Assembly (NCBI RefSeq): GCF_001896135.2 | Contig: NZ_MPOH02000011.1 | Coordinates: forward strand, 169,747 to 233,746 | Direction: 5' to 3' | Origin: Streptomyces phaeoluteigriseus | GTDB taxonomy: Bacteria; Actinomycetota; Actinomycetes; Streptomycetales; Streptomycetaceae | Length of the DNA stretch: 64,000 nt | In this document: one piece after another, positions 16,977-24,607 of the stretch | Position numbering within the stretch: the first letter of the stretch is position 1 | How the letters are laid out: each line of letters begins with the position of its first letter | Program-made: the position numbers and the translations under genes | The notes under the pieces: generated by a model | Database searches by the model: none | The model's input: the letters and a program-made list of their open reading frames with translations, nothing else | What the model was told of the DNA's origin: nothing

Positions 16977-17003
16977 ATGAGCTGTCGCACCCTTTGTTGC
17001 TGA
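16977..17003 (+). CDS. Cysteine-rich leader peptide MSCRTLCC
   Basis: ATG AGC TGT CGC ACC CTT TGT TGC TGA: eight codons, three of them Cys, ending Cys-Cys-stop. It lies 134 bases upstream of the sulfonate-binding protein gene and downstream of a TTGACA promoter. By analogy with amino-acid attenuators and with Cys-rich upstream ORFs described in mycobacteria, ribosome stalling at the Cys codons when charged tRNA-Cys is scarce would change RNA folding downstream. Function is inferred, not proven; far too short for normal gene calling. Confidence 0.65.
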   Translation: MSCRTLCC

Positions 17004-17043
17004 CGCGTTGACGCGCCCCGAGCGCTCATCTCCTTCTGCGTGA

Positions 17044-17075
17044 ATTCCCCGCACGGGCCTTCTGCGGCCCGGAAT
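17044..17075 (+). promoter_or_regulatory. Candidate attenuator hairpin before the sulfonate operon
   Basis: ATTCC (17044-17048) pairs with GGAAT (17071-17075), and CGGGCC (17054-17059) with GGCCCG (17066-17071). It lies between the Cys leader peptide and the first structural gene. Confidence 0.4.
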
Positions 17076-17137
17076 CACCCACGCTTTCCCGCCTTCGTAC
17101 GGCGCTTCGTCCTGCCTTTCCCTCAGGGAGTCCCGTC

Positions 17138-18205
17138 ATGCCCGTTTCCCGTGCGTCCGGTGTCGACCGGCGCCTCTTCCTCACCTCGCTGCTCGGGGTC
17201 ACCGCCGCTGCCGCCGGGCTGAGCGGCTGCGTCGAGAGCAGTGCGGCCGCCGGGTCCGAGGGGGCGTCCACCGCCCCGCTCGCCGACAAGGTGCCCGCCG
17301 GCACCAGCCTGAAGATCGCCTCCTACCAGAATGTCCAGCAACTCCAGTTCAAGCTGGCGAAACTGCCCGAGCTGCCTTTCAAGGTGTCGGGCTGGCTGAA
17401 CATCGGGGCCGGTCCCGATGTCATCAACGCGTTCCGCGCGAAGTCCCTCGACGTCGCCAACAACGCGGGTATTCCGCCGATCCAGGCGCACTACCAGGGA
17501 TTCGACGCGAAGATCGTCGCGATCAACATCACGCGCAGGCCGAACTATCTCTTCGCCACCAAGCCCGGCAGCGACATCCGCAGCATCGCGGATTTCAAGG
17601 GCCGCAAACTCGCCTTCTCCCAGGGGCAGGCGCAGGGAGTCGTCCTGCTGCGGGCACTGAAGAAGGCGGGCCTGGAGTACGACGACGTCGACCTCGTCCC
17701 GCTGACCAGCAACCAGTTCCTGACCGCCCTCCAGTCGGGCCAGGTGGACATCGCCCCGCTGGGCAACACGCAGGCGCCCGCGTATCTGGAGCAGTACGAG
17801 TCCAAGGGCGCCCGCACGATCACCACCGATGTCGTCGACCTGCTCAACCTGCTGTGGGCGCCGGTCTCCGTGCTGAACGACCGGGCCAAGGCGGCGGCGG
17901 TCGCCGCGTACGTCCCGCGGTGGGCGCAGGGCCAGGTCTGGCAGTACGAGCACCCGGACGTCTGGAACGAGGAGTTCTACGTCAAGACGCAGAACCTCAC
18001 CCTCCCCCAGGCCCGGTCCATCACCGCCCTCGCGAACAAGCCCCTCTTCCCGCCGAGTTGGACGGAGGCGATCGCCTGGGAGCAGGAGACCGCCGACCTG
18101 CTCGCCGAGGGCGGCTTCGTGAAGAGCTTCGACGTCGGCACGCTCTTCGACCACCGCTTCGAGGGCATCGCCGCCGCGTCCGTACCGGCCGAGTACCGGA
18201 AGTGA
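17138..18205 (+). CDS. Sulfonate/taurine-type ABC transporter substrate-binding lipoprotein
   Basis: SsuA/TauA-like periplasmic-binding protein, 355 residues. The N-terminus DRRLFLTSLLGVTAAAAGLSGC has a twin arginine and a lipobox (LSGC), so it is likely a Tat-exported lipoprotein. The domain shows FRAKSLDVANNAGIPPIQA and ADFKGRKLAFSQGQAQG, typical of the NMT1/SsuA fold. First structural gene of a five-gene operon; its stop overlaps the next start (GTGA). The ligand is presumably an organosulfonate, judged from the oxygenases downstream. Confidence 0.88.
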   Translation: MPVSRASGVDRRLFLTSLLGVTAAAAGLSGCVESSAAAGSEGASTAPLADKVPAGTSLKIASYQNVQQLQFKLAKLPELPFKVSGWLNIGAGPDVINAFRAKSLDVANNAGIPPIQAHYQGFDAKIVAINITRRPNYLFATKPGSDIRSIADFKGRKLAFSQGQAQGVVLLRALKKAGLEYDDVDLVPLTSNQFLTALQSGQVDIAPLGNTQAPAYLEQYESKGARTITTDVVDLLNLLWAPVSVLNDRAKAAAVAAYVPRWAQGQVWQYEHPDVWNEEFYVKTQNLTLPQARSITALANKPLFPPSWTEAIAWEQETADLLAEGGFVKSFDVGTLFDHRFEGIAAASVPAEYRK

Positions 18206-19068
18206 CCACCATGACCACGACCACCGTGACCACCGCCTCCCCGGAGAAGCCCGCCCCCGTCGCCGTCGCCGACGAGCGGCCCCGCGCCCGTCGCCGCGGG
18301 CTCGCCCCCGGCAGACGGCTGCCCGCCGCCCGGCTCACCGGGCCGCTGCTGCTGCTCGCCCTGTGGGCCCTCGCCTCGGCCGCCGGGCGGCTCGACCCCG
18401 GTGCCGTGCCCGCGCCCTGGACGGTGCTGGAGACCGGCGTCCGACTGTGGACCGACGGCACGCTGACAGATGACGTCCTCACCTCGCTGCAGCGGGCCGG
18501 GTCCGGCTTCGCGATCGGCCTGACCGCCGGGGTGCTGCTGGCGCTGGCGTCCGGCCTGACCCGGACCGGGGAGGCGCTGATCGACGGGACGGTCAACCTC
18601 AACCGGGCCATCCCGACGCTCGGTCTGATCCCGCTGTTCATCCTCTGGCTGGGCATCGGTGAGACCTTCAAGATCGCGATCATCGCCATCGTCGTCTACA
18701 TCCCGATCTACCTGAACACGCATGCCGCGCTGTCCGGCATCGACCACCGCTTCGTCGAACTCGCCGAGGTGCAGGGCCTGTCGAAGCTCGCCTTCATCCG
18801 GGAGATCGTCGTCCCCGGCGCGCTGCCCGGCTTCTTCGTGGGCCTGCGGCTCGGGGTGACCGGTTCGTGGCTGGGGCTGGTGGTCCTGGAGCAGATCAAC
18901 GCCACCAGCGGCCTCGGCTATCTGATGTTCCAGGCCCAGAACTACGGCCAGTCGGACGTCATCCTCGTCGGTCTGGTCGTCTACGGCGTCTTCGGCCTGA
19001 TCTCCGACAGCACGGTACGCATCATCGAACGGAGGGTGCTGTCATGGCGCCGCACGCTGAGCAACTGA
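18202..19068 (+). CDS. Sulfonate-type ABC transporter permease
   Basis: SsuC/TauC-like inner-membrane permease, 288 residues. A basic N-terminal tail (RPRARRRG) is followed by about six helices. The EAA loop that docks the ATPase reads ELAEVQGLSKLAFIREIVVPGALPGFFVG. The start is GTG overlapping the previous stop (GTGA); an ATG three codons later is possible. The ATPase gene overlaps its 3' end by 25 bases. Confidence 0.9.
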   Translation: MTTMTTTTVTTASPEKPAPVAVADERPRARRRGLAPGRRLPAARLTGPLLLLALWALASAAGRLDPGAVPAPWTVLETGVRLWTDGTLTDDVLTSLQRAGSGFAIGLTAGVLLALASGLTRTGEALIDGTVNLNRAIPTLGLIPLFILWLGIGETFKIAIIAIVVYIPIYLNTHAALSGIDHRFVELAEVQGLSKLAFIREIVVPGALPGFFVGLRLGVTGSWLGLVVLEQINATSGLGYLMFQAQNYGQSDVILVGLVVYGVFGLISDSTVRIIERRVLSWRRTLSN

Positions 19069-19778
19069 CCCGTCCCGCCGTACGGCTGGAGGGCCTCACC
19101 CGGTCCTTCGAGGGGCGTACGGTCCTCGACCGCGTCGACCTGGACATCCCCGCCGGTCAGTTCGTGGCCCTGCTCGGGCACAGCGGGTCCGGCAAGAGCA
19201 CCCTGCTGCGGGCGGTCGCCGGACTCGACCACCAGGTGACCGGGAGCGGACGGCTGACGGCCCCGGAGCGGGTGTCGGTCGTCTTCCAGGACTCCCGGCT
19301 GCTGCCCTGGCGGCGGGTGCTGGCCAACGTCCTGCTCGGGCTCGACGGCAAGGCGGCCGAGGAGCGGGGCCGGGAGGCGCTCGCCGAGGTGGGTCTCGCG
19401 GGCCGTGAGCGGGCCTGGCCCAACGAGTTGTCCGGCGGCGAGGCCCAGCGTGCGGCGCTGGCCCGCTCGCTGGTGCGCGAGCCCGAACTGCTTCTGGCGG
19501 ACGAGCCGTTCGGCGCGCTCGACGCCCTCACCCGCATCCGGATGCACGCCCTGCTGCGGGAGCTGTGGGAGCGGCACCGGCCGTCCGTGCTGCTCGTCAC
19601 CCACGACGTGGACGAGGCGATCGTGCTCGCCGACCGGGTCCTCGTCCTCGACCAGGGCCGCATCGGCCTCGACCTGACCATCGACCGCCCGCACCCGCGC
19701 TCGTACCGGGACCCGCTCCTCGGCGAGTACCGCGAACGGCTGCTCGCCGCCCTGGGCGTCACGGAGGACCACCGGTGA
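19044..19778 (+). CDS. Sulfonate-type ABC transporter ATP-binding protein
   Basis: SsuB/TauB-like ATPase, 244 residues. Walker A GHSGSGKST, Q-loop VFQDSRLLPWRRV, signature LSGGEAQRAALARSL, Walker B LLLADEPFGALDALT and the switch histidine VTHDVDEA are all present. ATG 19044 sits behind GGAGGG inside the permease gene. The QDSRLLPW sequence is characteristic of the nitrate/sulfonate/taurine importer ATPases. Confidence 0.93.
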   Translation: MAPHAEQLTRPAVRLEGLTRSFEGRTVLDRVDLDIPAGQFVALLGHSGSGKSTLLRAVAGLDHQVTGSGRLTAPERVSVVFQDSRLLPWRRVLANVLLGLDGKAAEERGREALAEVGLAGRERAWPNELSGGEAQRAALARSLVREPELLLADEPFGALDALTRIRMHALLRELWERHRPSVLLVTHDVDEAIVLADRVLVLDQGRIGLDLTIDRPHPRSYRDPLLGEYRERLLAALGVTEDHR

Positions 19779-21139
19779 CCACGAGAGAGCTGCACCTCAA
19801 CGCGTTCCTGATGAACACCGGCCACCACGAGGCGTCCTGGCGGCTCCCCGAGAGCGACCCGTACGCCCATGTCGACCTCGCGCACCACGTCCACCTCGCG
19901 CGGATCGCCGAGCGCGGCACCTTCGACTCGCTGTTCCTCGCCGACGCGCCGCAGTTGTGGGGGACCGTCGCACAGCGGCCCGCCGGGGCGCTGGAGCCGC
20001 TCACGCTGCTGACCGCGCTGGCCACGGCGACCGAGCACATCGGCCTGATCGCCACCGCGTCCACGTCCTACAACTCGCCCTACAACCTGGCCCGCAGGTT
20101 CGCCTCGCTGGACATCCTCAGCGGCGGCCGGGCGGGCTGGAACATCGTCACCACCGCCGGCGCCGAGGCCGCCCGCAACTTCGGGCTCGACGCCGAGCCC
20201 GCCCACGCCGAACGGTACGCGCGGGCCGCCGAGTTCCTCGACGTGGCGCTGAAGCTGTGGGACAGCTGGGAGGACGACGCGATCGTCGCCGACAAGGCGG
20301 CCGGCGTGTGGGGCGACGACGCGAAGATCCACCCGCCCCGGCACAAGGGGACGTACTTCGGTGTCGAGGGAGCCCTCAACGTGCCCCGCACACCGCAGGG
20401 TTACCCGCTGCTGGTGCAGGCGGGCTCCTCGCAGGACGGCAAGGCGTTCGCCGCCCGGTACGCGGAGGCGGTGTTCACCGCGCAGCAGACCCTCGCCGAC
20501 GCACAGGCCTTCTACGCCGACCTCAAGGCCCGGACCGTCCGGGCCGGCCGGGACCCGGGCCACGTCAAGGTGCTGCCGGGGATCGTCCCGGTGATCGGCT
20601 CCACGGAGGCCGAGGCGCGGGCGCACGAGCGGGAGCTGGAGGAGCACATCGTGCACGCGCACGGCGTCCGGCGGCTGGAGCAGCTCCTCCAGCTGGAGCC
20701 GGACACACTCGCCCTGGACGCGGAACTGCCCGCCGATCTGCCTCCCGAGGACGCCATCGAGGGCGCCAAGAGCCGGTACACGCTCGTGGTGGAGCTGGCC
20801 CGGCGCGAGCGGCTCACCGTGCGGCAGCTGATCGGGCGGCTGGGCGGCGGGCGCGGGCACCTCACGTTCACCGGGACGCCCGAGCAGGTCGCCGACGCGA
20901 TCGAGACCTGGTTCACACGGGGCGCCGCCGACGGCTTCAACATCATGCCCGCGCTGCTGCCCTCGGGCCTGGACGCCTTCGTCGACCACGTCGTCCCGCT
21001 CCTGCGCGCCCGCGGCCTGCTGCGCACCGAGTACGGCCCCCGCCGGACCCTGCGCGAGAGGTACGGCCTCCCGCGCCCCGCCAACCAGTACGCCCAGCCG
21101 TCACCCTCCGCCCCCGCCTCCACCCCCGCCCTCGTCTGA
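19775..21139 (+). CDS. NtaA/SnaA/DszA-type FMN-dependent monooxygenase (luciferase-like)
   Basis: Flavin-dependent monooxygenase of the bacterial luciferase superfamily, 454 residues. Landmarks: LADAPQLWGT near the N-terminus, RFASLDILSGGRAGWNIVTT, HKGTYFGVEGALNVPRTPQGYP and QAGSSQDGKAFAARYAEAVFT. Relatives use FMNH2 from a separate reductase to cleave C-S bonds of sulfones and sulfonates or to oxidise other substrates. The start GTG overlaps the ATPase stop. It probably releases sulfite from the imported compound. Confidence 0.88.
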   Translation: MTTRELHLNAFLMNTGHHEASWRLPESDPYAHVDLAHHVHLARIAERGTFDSLFLADAPQLWGTVAQRPAGALEPLTLLTALATATEHIGLIATASTSYNSPYNLARRFASLDILSGGRAGWNIVTTAGAEAARNFGLDAEPAHAERYARAAEFLDVALKLWDSWEDDAIVADKAAGVWGDDAKIHPPRHKGTYFGVEGALNVPRTPQGYPLLVQAGSSQDGKAFAARYAEAVFTAQQTLADAQAFYADLKARTVRAGRDPGHVKVLPGIVPVIGSTEAEARAHERELEEHIVHAHGVRRLEQLLQLEPDTLALDAELPADLPPEDAIEGAKSRYTLVVELARRERLTVRQLIGRLGGGRGHLTFTGTPEQVADAIETWFTRGAADGFNIMPALLPSGLDAFVDHVVPLLRARGLLRTEYGPRRTLRERYGLPRPANQYAQPSPSAPASTPALV

Positions 21140-21154
21140 AAGGAAGGCCCTGTC

Positions 21155-22036
21155 ATGACCCTCGACCTCCGCAAGGTCACCGCGCACATCGGCGCCCATG
21201 TCTTCGGCGTCGACATCTCCAAGCCGCTGGACGGCGGGACGGTCGCCGCGCTCCGCGAGGCGCTCAACGTCCACAAGGCGCTGGTCTTCGACGACGTCCA
21301 CCTCGACGACGAGGGCCAGCAGGCCTTCGCCCGCCACTTCGGCGACCTGACCACCGCCCACCCGACCGTGCCCGCCGTCGACGGCGCCCCGAACGTGCTG
21401 CCCGTCGACAGCGAGCAGGGCAGCGCCAACCACTGGCACACCGACGTCACCTTCGTCCTCAACCCGCCGCAGGCCAGCACCCTGCGCAGCCTCGCCCTCC
21501 CGCCGTACGGCGGCGAGACGCTGATCGCGAGTTCGGCGGCGGCCTACCGGCAGCTGCCCGAGCCGCTGCGGCGGCTGGCGGACGGGCTGTGGGCGGAGCA
21601 CACCAACGACTACGACTACGCGGTGCCCGCCGAGGACGTCGACGAGGAACGTGCCGCCCAGCGCGCCCGGTTCACGTCCATCAAGTACCGCACCGCCCAC
21701 CCGGTGGTCCGCGTCCATCCGCTGACCGGTGAGCGCGGGCTGTTCATCGGCGGGTTCGCGCAGCGGATCGTCGGGCTGTCGGTGGGCGAGTCCCGCACGG
21801 TCCTGGACCTGCTCCAGTCCTATGTCACCCGGCCGGAGAACATCCTGCGTCACCGCTGGTCGCCGAACCAGCTCGTCCTGTTCGACAACCGCATCACCCA
21901 GCACTACGCCGTCGACAACTACGACCGGCGGCCGCGTCGGCTGCACCGGGTGACCGTGGCCGGCGACGTCCCGGTGGGCATCGACGGCGGCGGAGCCGGC
22001 CGGTGGAGGGTGACGCCGCGCACTACACCTCCGTAG
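21155..22036 (+). CDS. TauD/TfdA-family alpha-ketoglutarate-dependent dioxygenase
   Basis: Non-heme iron dioxygenase, 293 residues. The metal-binding triad is visible in NHWHTDVTF (HxD) and TQHYAVDNY (second His), with the 2-oxoglutarate arginine shortly after in RRPRRLHRV. TauD releases sulfite from taurine; relatives act on alkyl sulfates and sulfonates. Last gene of the operon, 15 bases after the FMN monooxygenase, with AAGGAAGG before ATG. A hairpin overlaps its stop. Confidence 0.92.
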   Translation: MTLDLRKVTAHIGAHVFGVDISKPLDGGTVAALREALNVHKALVFDDVHLDDEGQQAFARHFGDLTTAHPTVPAVDGAPNVLPVDSEQGSANHWHTDVTFVLNPPQASTLRSLALPPYGGETLIASSAAAYRQLPEPLRRLADGLWAEHTNDYDYAVPAEDVDEERAAQRARFTSIKYRTAHPVVRVHPLTGERGLFIGGFAQRIVGLSVGESRTVLDLLQSYVTRPENILRHRWSPNQLVLFDNRITQHYAVDNYDRRPRRLHRVTVAGDVPVGIDGGGAGRWRVTPRTTPP

Positions 22037-22066
22037 CGGCGTAGCCACAGCGCGTACCGGAGGTGT
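22025..22066 (+). terminator. Hairpin overlapping the end of the sulfonate operon
   Basis: ACACCTCCG (22025-22033) pairs with CGGAGGTGT (22058-22066), spanning the dioxygenase stop. No T-run. Confidence 0.5.
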
Positions 22067-22073
22067 CCGGATA

Positions 22074-22111
22074 CTGGGCAGTCTGTTCGTGTGAGTGGAC
22101 GGGCTGCCCAG
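22074..22111. promoter_or_regulatory. Inverted repeat upstream of the second permease
   Basis: CTGGGCAG (22074-22081) and CTGCCCAG (22104-22111), 46-83 bases upstream of the permease ATG. Operator or leader hairpin. Confidence 0.35.
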
Positions 22112-22156
22112 AATGTGGGCGTTTTTGCCCTCTCACGCATTGGACGAGCCGCGCCC

Positions 22157-23533
22157 ATGCCCAGCACCACGGTCGGGACTCCGCCGGAGTCGGACGTCTC
22201 CCTCTCGCACGGCCTCAAGCAGCGCCATCTGTCGATGATCGCCCTCGGCGGCGTCATCGGCGCGGGCCTCTTCATCGGTTCCGGGGCGGGCATCGCCGCC
22301 GCCGGTCCGTCGATCGTCCTCGCCTATGCCCTCTCCGGCCTCCTCGTGATGCTGGTGATGCGGATGCTGGGCGAGATGTCGGCCGCCTATCCCTCGTCCG
22401 GCTCCTTCTCGGCGCACGCCGAGCGGGCGATCGGCCCCTGGGCGGGGTTCACGGCGGGCTGGTCCTTCTGGGTCCTGCTGTGCACGGCCGTCGGCCTGGA
22501 GGGCATCGGCGCGGCGAAGATCGTCACGGGCTGGCTGCCGGGCACGCCCGCGTGGGCGTGGGTGGCGCTGTTCATGGTGGTGTTCTGCGGGGCGAACCTG
22601 GCCGCGGTGAAGAACTTCGGCGAGTTCGAGTTCTGGTTCGCCGCGCTGAAGGTCGGCGCGATCAGCCTGTTCCTGGTGCTGGGCGGTCTGGCGATCGCCG
22701 GCGTCCTGCCCGGCACCGACTCCCCCGGCACCTCGCATCTGACACAGTTCCTGCCCCACGGCGGCGAGGGGCTGGTCGTCGGCCTGTTGGCCTCGGTGTT
22801 CGCGTACGGCGGTCTGGAGACCGTCACCATCGCGGCGGCCGAGTCGCAGGACCCGGTCAAGGGCGTGGCGAGCGCGGTCCGTACGGCGATGTGGCGCATC
22901 GCGCTGTTCTACATCGGCTCGATGGCGGTCGTCGTCACCCTCGTCCCGTGGGACGCGGAGGCGGTCGTGGAGAAGGGCCCGTACGTCGCAGCCCTCGACC
23001 AGTTGGGCATCCCCGGCGCCGGTCAGCTCATGAACGTCGTCGTGCTGGTCGCCCTGCTGAGCGCGATGAACGCCAACATCTACGGCTCCTCGCGGATCGC
23101 CTACTCGCTGGTGGAGCGGGGGCAGGGGCCGAAGGCGCTGGGCCGGGTGTCGGGCGGGGTGCCGCGCACGGCCGTGCTGGTGTCGTGCGCGTTCGGCTTC
23201 GGCTGTGTGCTGCTCAGCTACTGGCGGCCCGACGACGTCTTCGCCTGGCTGCTGAACATGATCGGGGCGGTGATCCTCGTCGTGTGGACCTTCATCGCGG
23301 TGTCGCAGCTGCGGCTGCGCCGACGGCTGGAGCGCGAGGCGTCGCGGCCACTGGTCGTGCGGATGTGGGCGTTCCCGGTGCTCACGTGGGTGGCCCTGGC
23401 CGGCATGGCGGCGATCTTCGTCCTGATGGCACGGGAGCCCGGCACGCGGGTGCAGCTGTACTCGACGGGTGCGATGACGGCGGCCCTGGCGCTGGGCGGT
23501 TACGCCTGGCAGCGGAGACGCGCCAAGGCCTGA
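22157..23533 (+). CDS. APC-family amino acid permease (second copy)
   Basis: 458 residues, twelve helices. It has HLSMIALGGVIGAGLFIGSGAGIA, MRMLGEMSAAYPSSGSFSAHAERAIGPWAGF and FGEFEFWFAALKV, close to the permease at 12687. Same GABA/proline/asparagine-type group; substrate unknown. I chose ATG 22157 (MPSTTVGTPPESD). A longer frame from 22091 adds 22 residues without family similarity. It is probably transcribed separately from the sulfonate operon and ends at a classic terminator. Confidence 0.88.
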   Translation: MPSTTVGTPPESDVSLSHGLKQRHLSMIALGGVIGAGLFIGSGAGIAAAGPSIVLAYALSGLLVMLVMRMLGEMSAAYPSSGSFSAHAERAIGPWAGFTAGWSFWVLLCTAVGLEGIGAAKIVTGWLPGTPAWAWVALFMVVFCGANLAAVKNFGEFEFWFAALKVGAISLFLVLGGLAIAGVLPGTDSPGTSHLTQFLPHGGEGLVVGLLASVFAYGGLETVTIAAAESQDPVKGVASAVRTAMWRIALFYIGSMAVVVTLVPWDAEAVVEKGPYVAALDQLGIPGAGQLMNVVVLVALLSAMNANIYGSSRIAYSLVERGQGPKALGRVSGGVPRTAVLVSCAFGFGCVLLSYWRPDDVFAWLLNMIGAVILVVWTFIAVSQLRLRRRLEREASRPLVVRMWAFPVLTWVALAGMAAIFVLMAREPGTRVQLYSTGAMTAALALGGYAWQRRRAKA

Positions 23534-23549
23534 GAAGGTCGTCAGGCGC

Positions 23550-23584
23550 AAGGCCCCCACGTGAGCGTCACGTGGGGGCCTTTC
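23550..23584 (+). terminator. Terminator of the second permease
   Basis: AAGGCCCCCACGTGA pairs perfectly with TCACGTGGGGGCCTT over a 3-nt loop, followed by T. Confidence 0.9.
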
Positions 23585-23590
23585 CGCTGC

Positions 23591-23645
23591 CGACGGCGTG
23601 CCGACGGCGTGCCGACGGCGTGCCGACGGCGTGCCGACGGCGTGC
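23591..23645. repeat. 11-bp tandem repeat, five exact copies
   Basis: CGACGGCGTGC repeated five times without change, between the permease terminator and the sodF promoter. Confidence 0.9.
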
Positions 23646-23699
23646 CCGCTGCTTGTTCCCCGGCTGTCGCCCGCCCCTCCCCGCCCGCCTCCCCGCAGC

Positions 23700-23730
23700 T
23701 TGCCCGTGGGCGCCTTATTGTTGCTAGCCT
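23700..23730 (+). promoter_or_regulatory. sodF promoter
   Basis: TTGCCC (23700-23705), 19-base spacer, TAGCCT (23725-23730); predicted start about 23737, inside the Nur-type box. Confidence 0.5.
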
Positions 23731-23734
23731 GCAC

Positions 23735-23751
23735 TTGCAACCTCATTGCAA
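23735..23751. promoter_or_regulatory. Nur-type nickel-responsive operator of sodF
   Basis: TTGCAA-CCTCA-TTGCAA matches the Nur box pattern TTGCAA-N5-TTGCAA. It overlaps the predicted transcription start, so nickel-bound Nur would block sodF. A flanking dyad CCTTATTG (23713-23720) / CAATAAGG surrounds it. Confidence 0.8.
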
Positions 23752-23775
23752 TAAGGTTCGGAGGGGAACCCCGCC

Positions 23776-24417
23776 ATGCCCGTCTACACGCTTCCTGAAC
23801 TGCCGTACGACTACTCCGCGCTCGCCCCCGTGATCAGCCCCGAGATCATCGAGCTGCACCACGACAAGCACCACGCGGCCTATGTGAAGGGCGCCAACGA
23901 CACGCTGGAGCAGCTCGCGGAGGCGCGGGACAAGGAGCAGTGGGGCTCGGTCAACGGGCTGGAGAAGAACCTGGCGTTCCACCTCTCCGGGCACATCCTG
24001 CACTCGGTCTACTGGCACAACATGACCGGTGAGGGCGGCGGCGAGCCCCTCGCGGTGGACGGCGTGGGCGAGCTGGCGGACGCCATCACCGAGTCCTTCG
24101 GCTCCTTCGCCGGGTTCAAGGCCCAGCTGACGAAGGCCTCCGCGACCACCCAGGGCTCCGGCTGGGGCGTCCTCGCCTACGAGCCGCTCAGCGGCCGGCT
24201 GATCGTCGAGCAGGTCTACGACCACCAGGGCAACGTCGGCCAGGGTTCCGTCCCCGTCCTCGTCTTCGACGCCTGGGAGCACGCCTTCTACCTCCAGTAC
24301 CGCAACCAGAAGGTCGACTTCATCGAGGCCATGTGGCAGGTCGTCAACTGGCAGGACGTACAGCGCCGTTACCTGGCCGCGAAGTCCCGCGCCGACGTGC
24401 TGCTGCTCGCGCCGTAG
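23776..24417 (+). CDS. sodF: Iron(-zinc) superoxide dismutase
   Basis: Converts superoxide to oxygen and hydrogen peroxide in the cytoplasm. 213 residues with the Fe/Mn-SOD ligands: His in [12 protein letters not shown], His in [10 protein letters not shown], and the [11 protein letters not shown] signature with Asp and His. From S. coelicolor biology, sodF is the iron enzyme repressed by nickel through Nur, while nickel induces sodN; the operator upstream supports that. GAGGGG precedes ATG, and a strong terminator follows. Confidence 0.96.
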   Translation: MPVYTLPELPYDYSALAPVISPEIIELHHDKHHAAYVKGANDTLEQLAEARDKEQWGSVNGLEKNLAFHLSGHILHSVYWHNMTGEGGGEPLAVDGVGELADAITESFGSFAGFKAQLTKASATTQGSGWGVLAYEPLSGRLIVEQVYDHQGNVGQGSVPVLVFDAWEHAFYLQYRNQKVDFIEAMWQVVNWQDVQRRYLAAKSRADVLLLAP

Positions 24418-24483
24418 GGCGCCGCGCAACGTCCCGCCTCGTGATCGTCTTCTCACCCTTCACGGCGGCGGGCGGAAAGAAGG

Positions 24484-24518
24484 AGACCCCCGCGAGGACG
24501 TGACTCGCGGGGGTCTTC
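24484..24518 (+). terminator. sodF terminator
   Basis: AGACCCCCGCGAG pairs perfectly with CTCGCGGGGGTCT (13 bp, 7-nt loop), followed by TCCCC. Confidence 0.85.
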
Positions 24519-24534
24519 CCCCTCCCGCGGGTCA

Positions 24535-24544
24535 ACCGATCGGT
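24535..24544. promoter_or_regulatory. Palindrome upstream of the MMPL exporter
   Basis: ACCGATCGGT is a perfect 10-bp palindrome 64 bases before the exporter start. It could bind the response regulator of the same operon or another repressor. Confidence 0.35.
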
Positions 24545-24607
24545 GGACGGGGGGTTCCACCGGTCGCCTCTGTCGGCGGACCGCCCCCGCCGACGAGGCT
24601 CTGGGGC

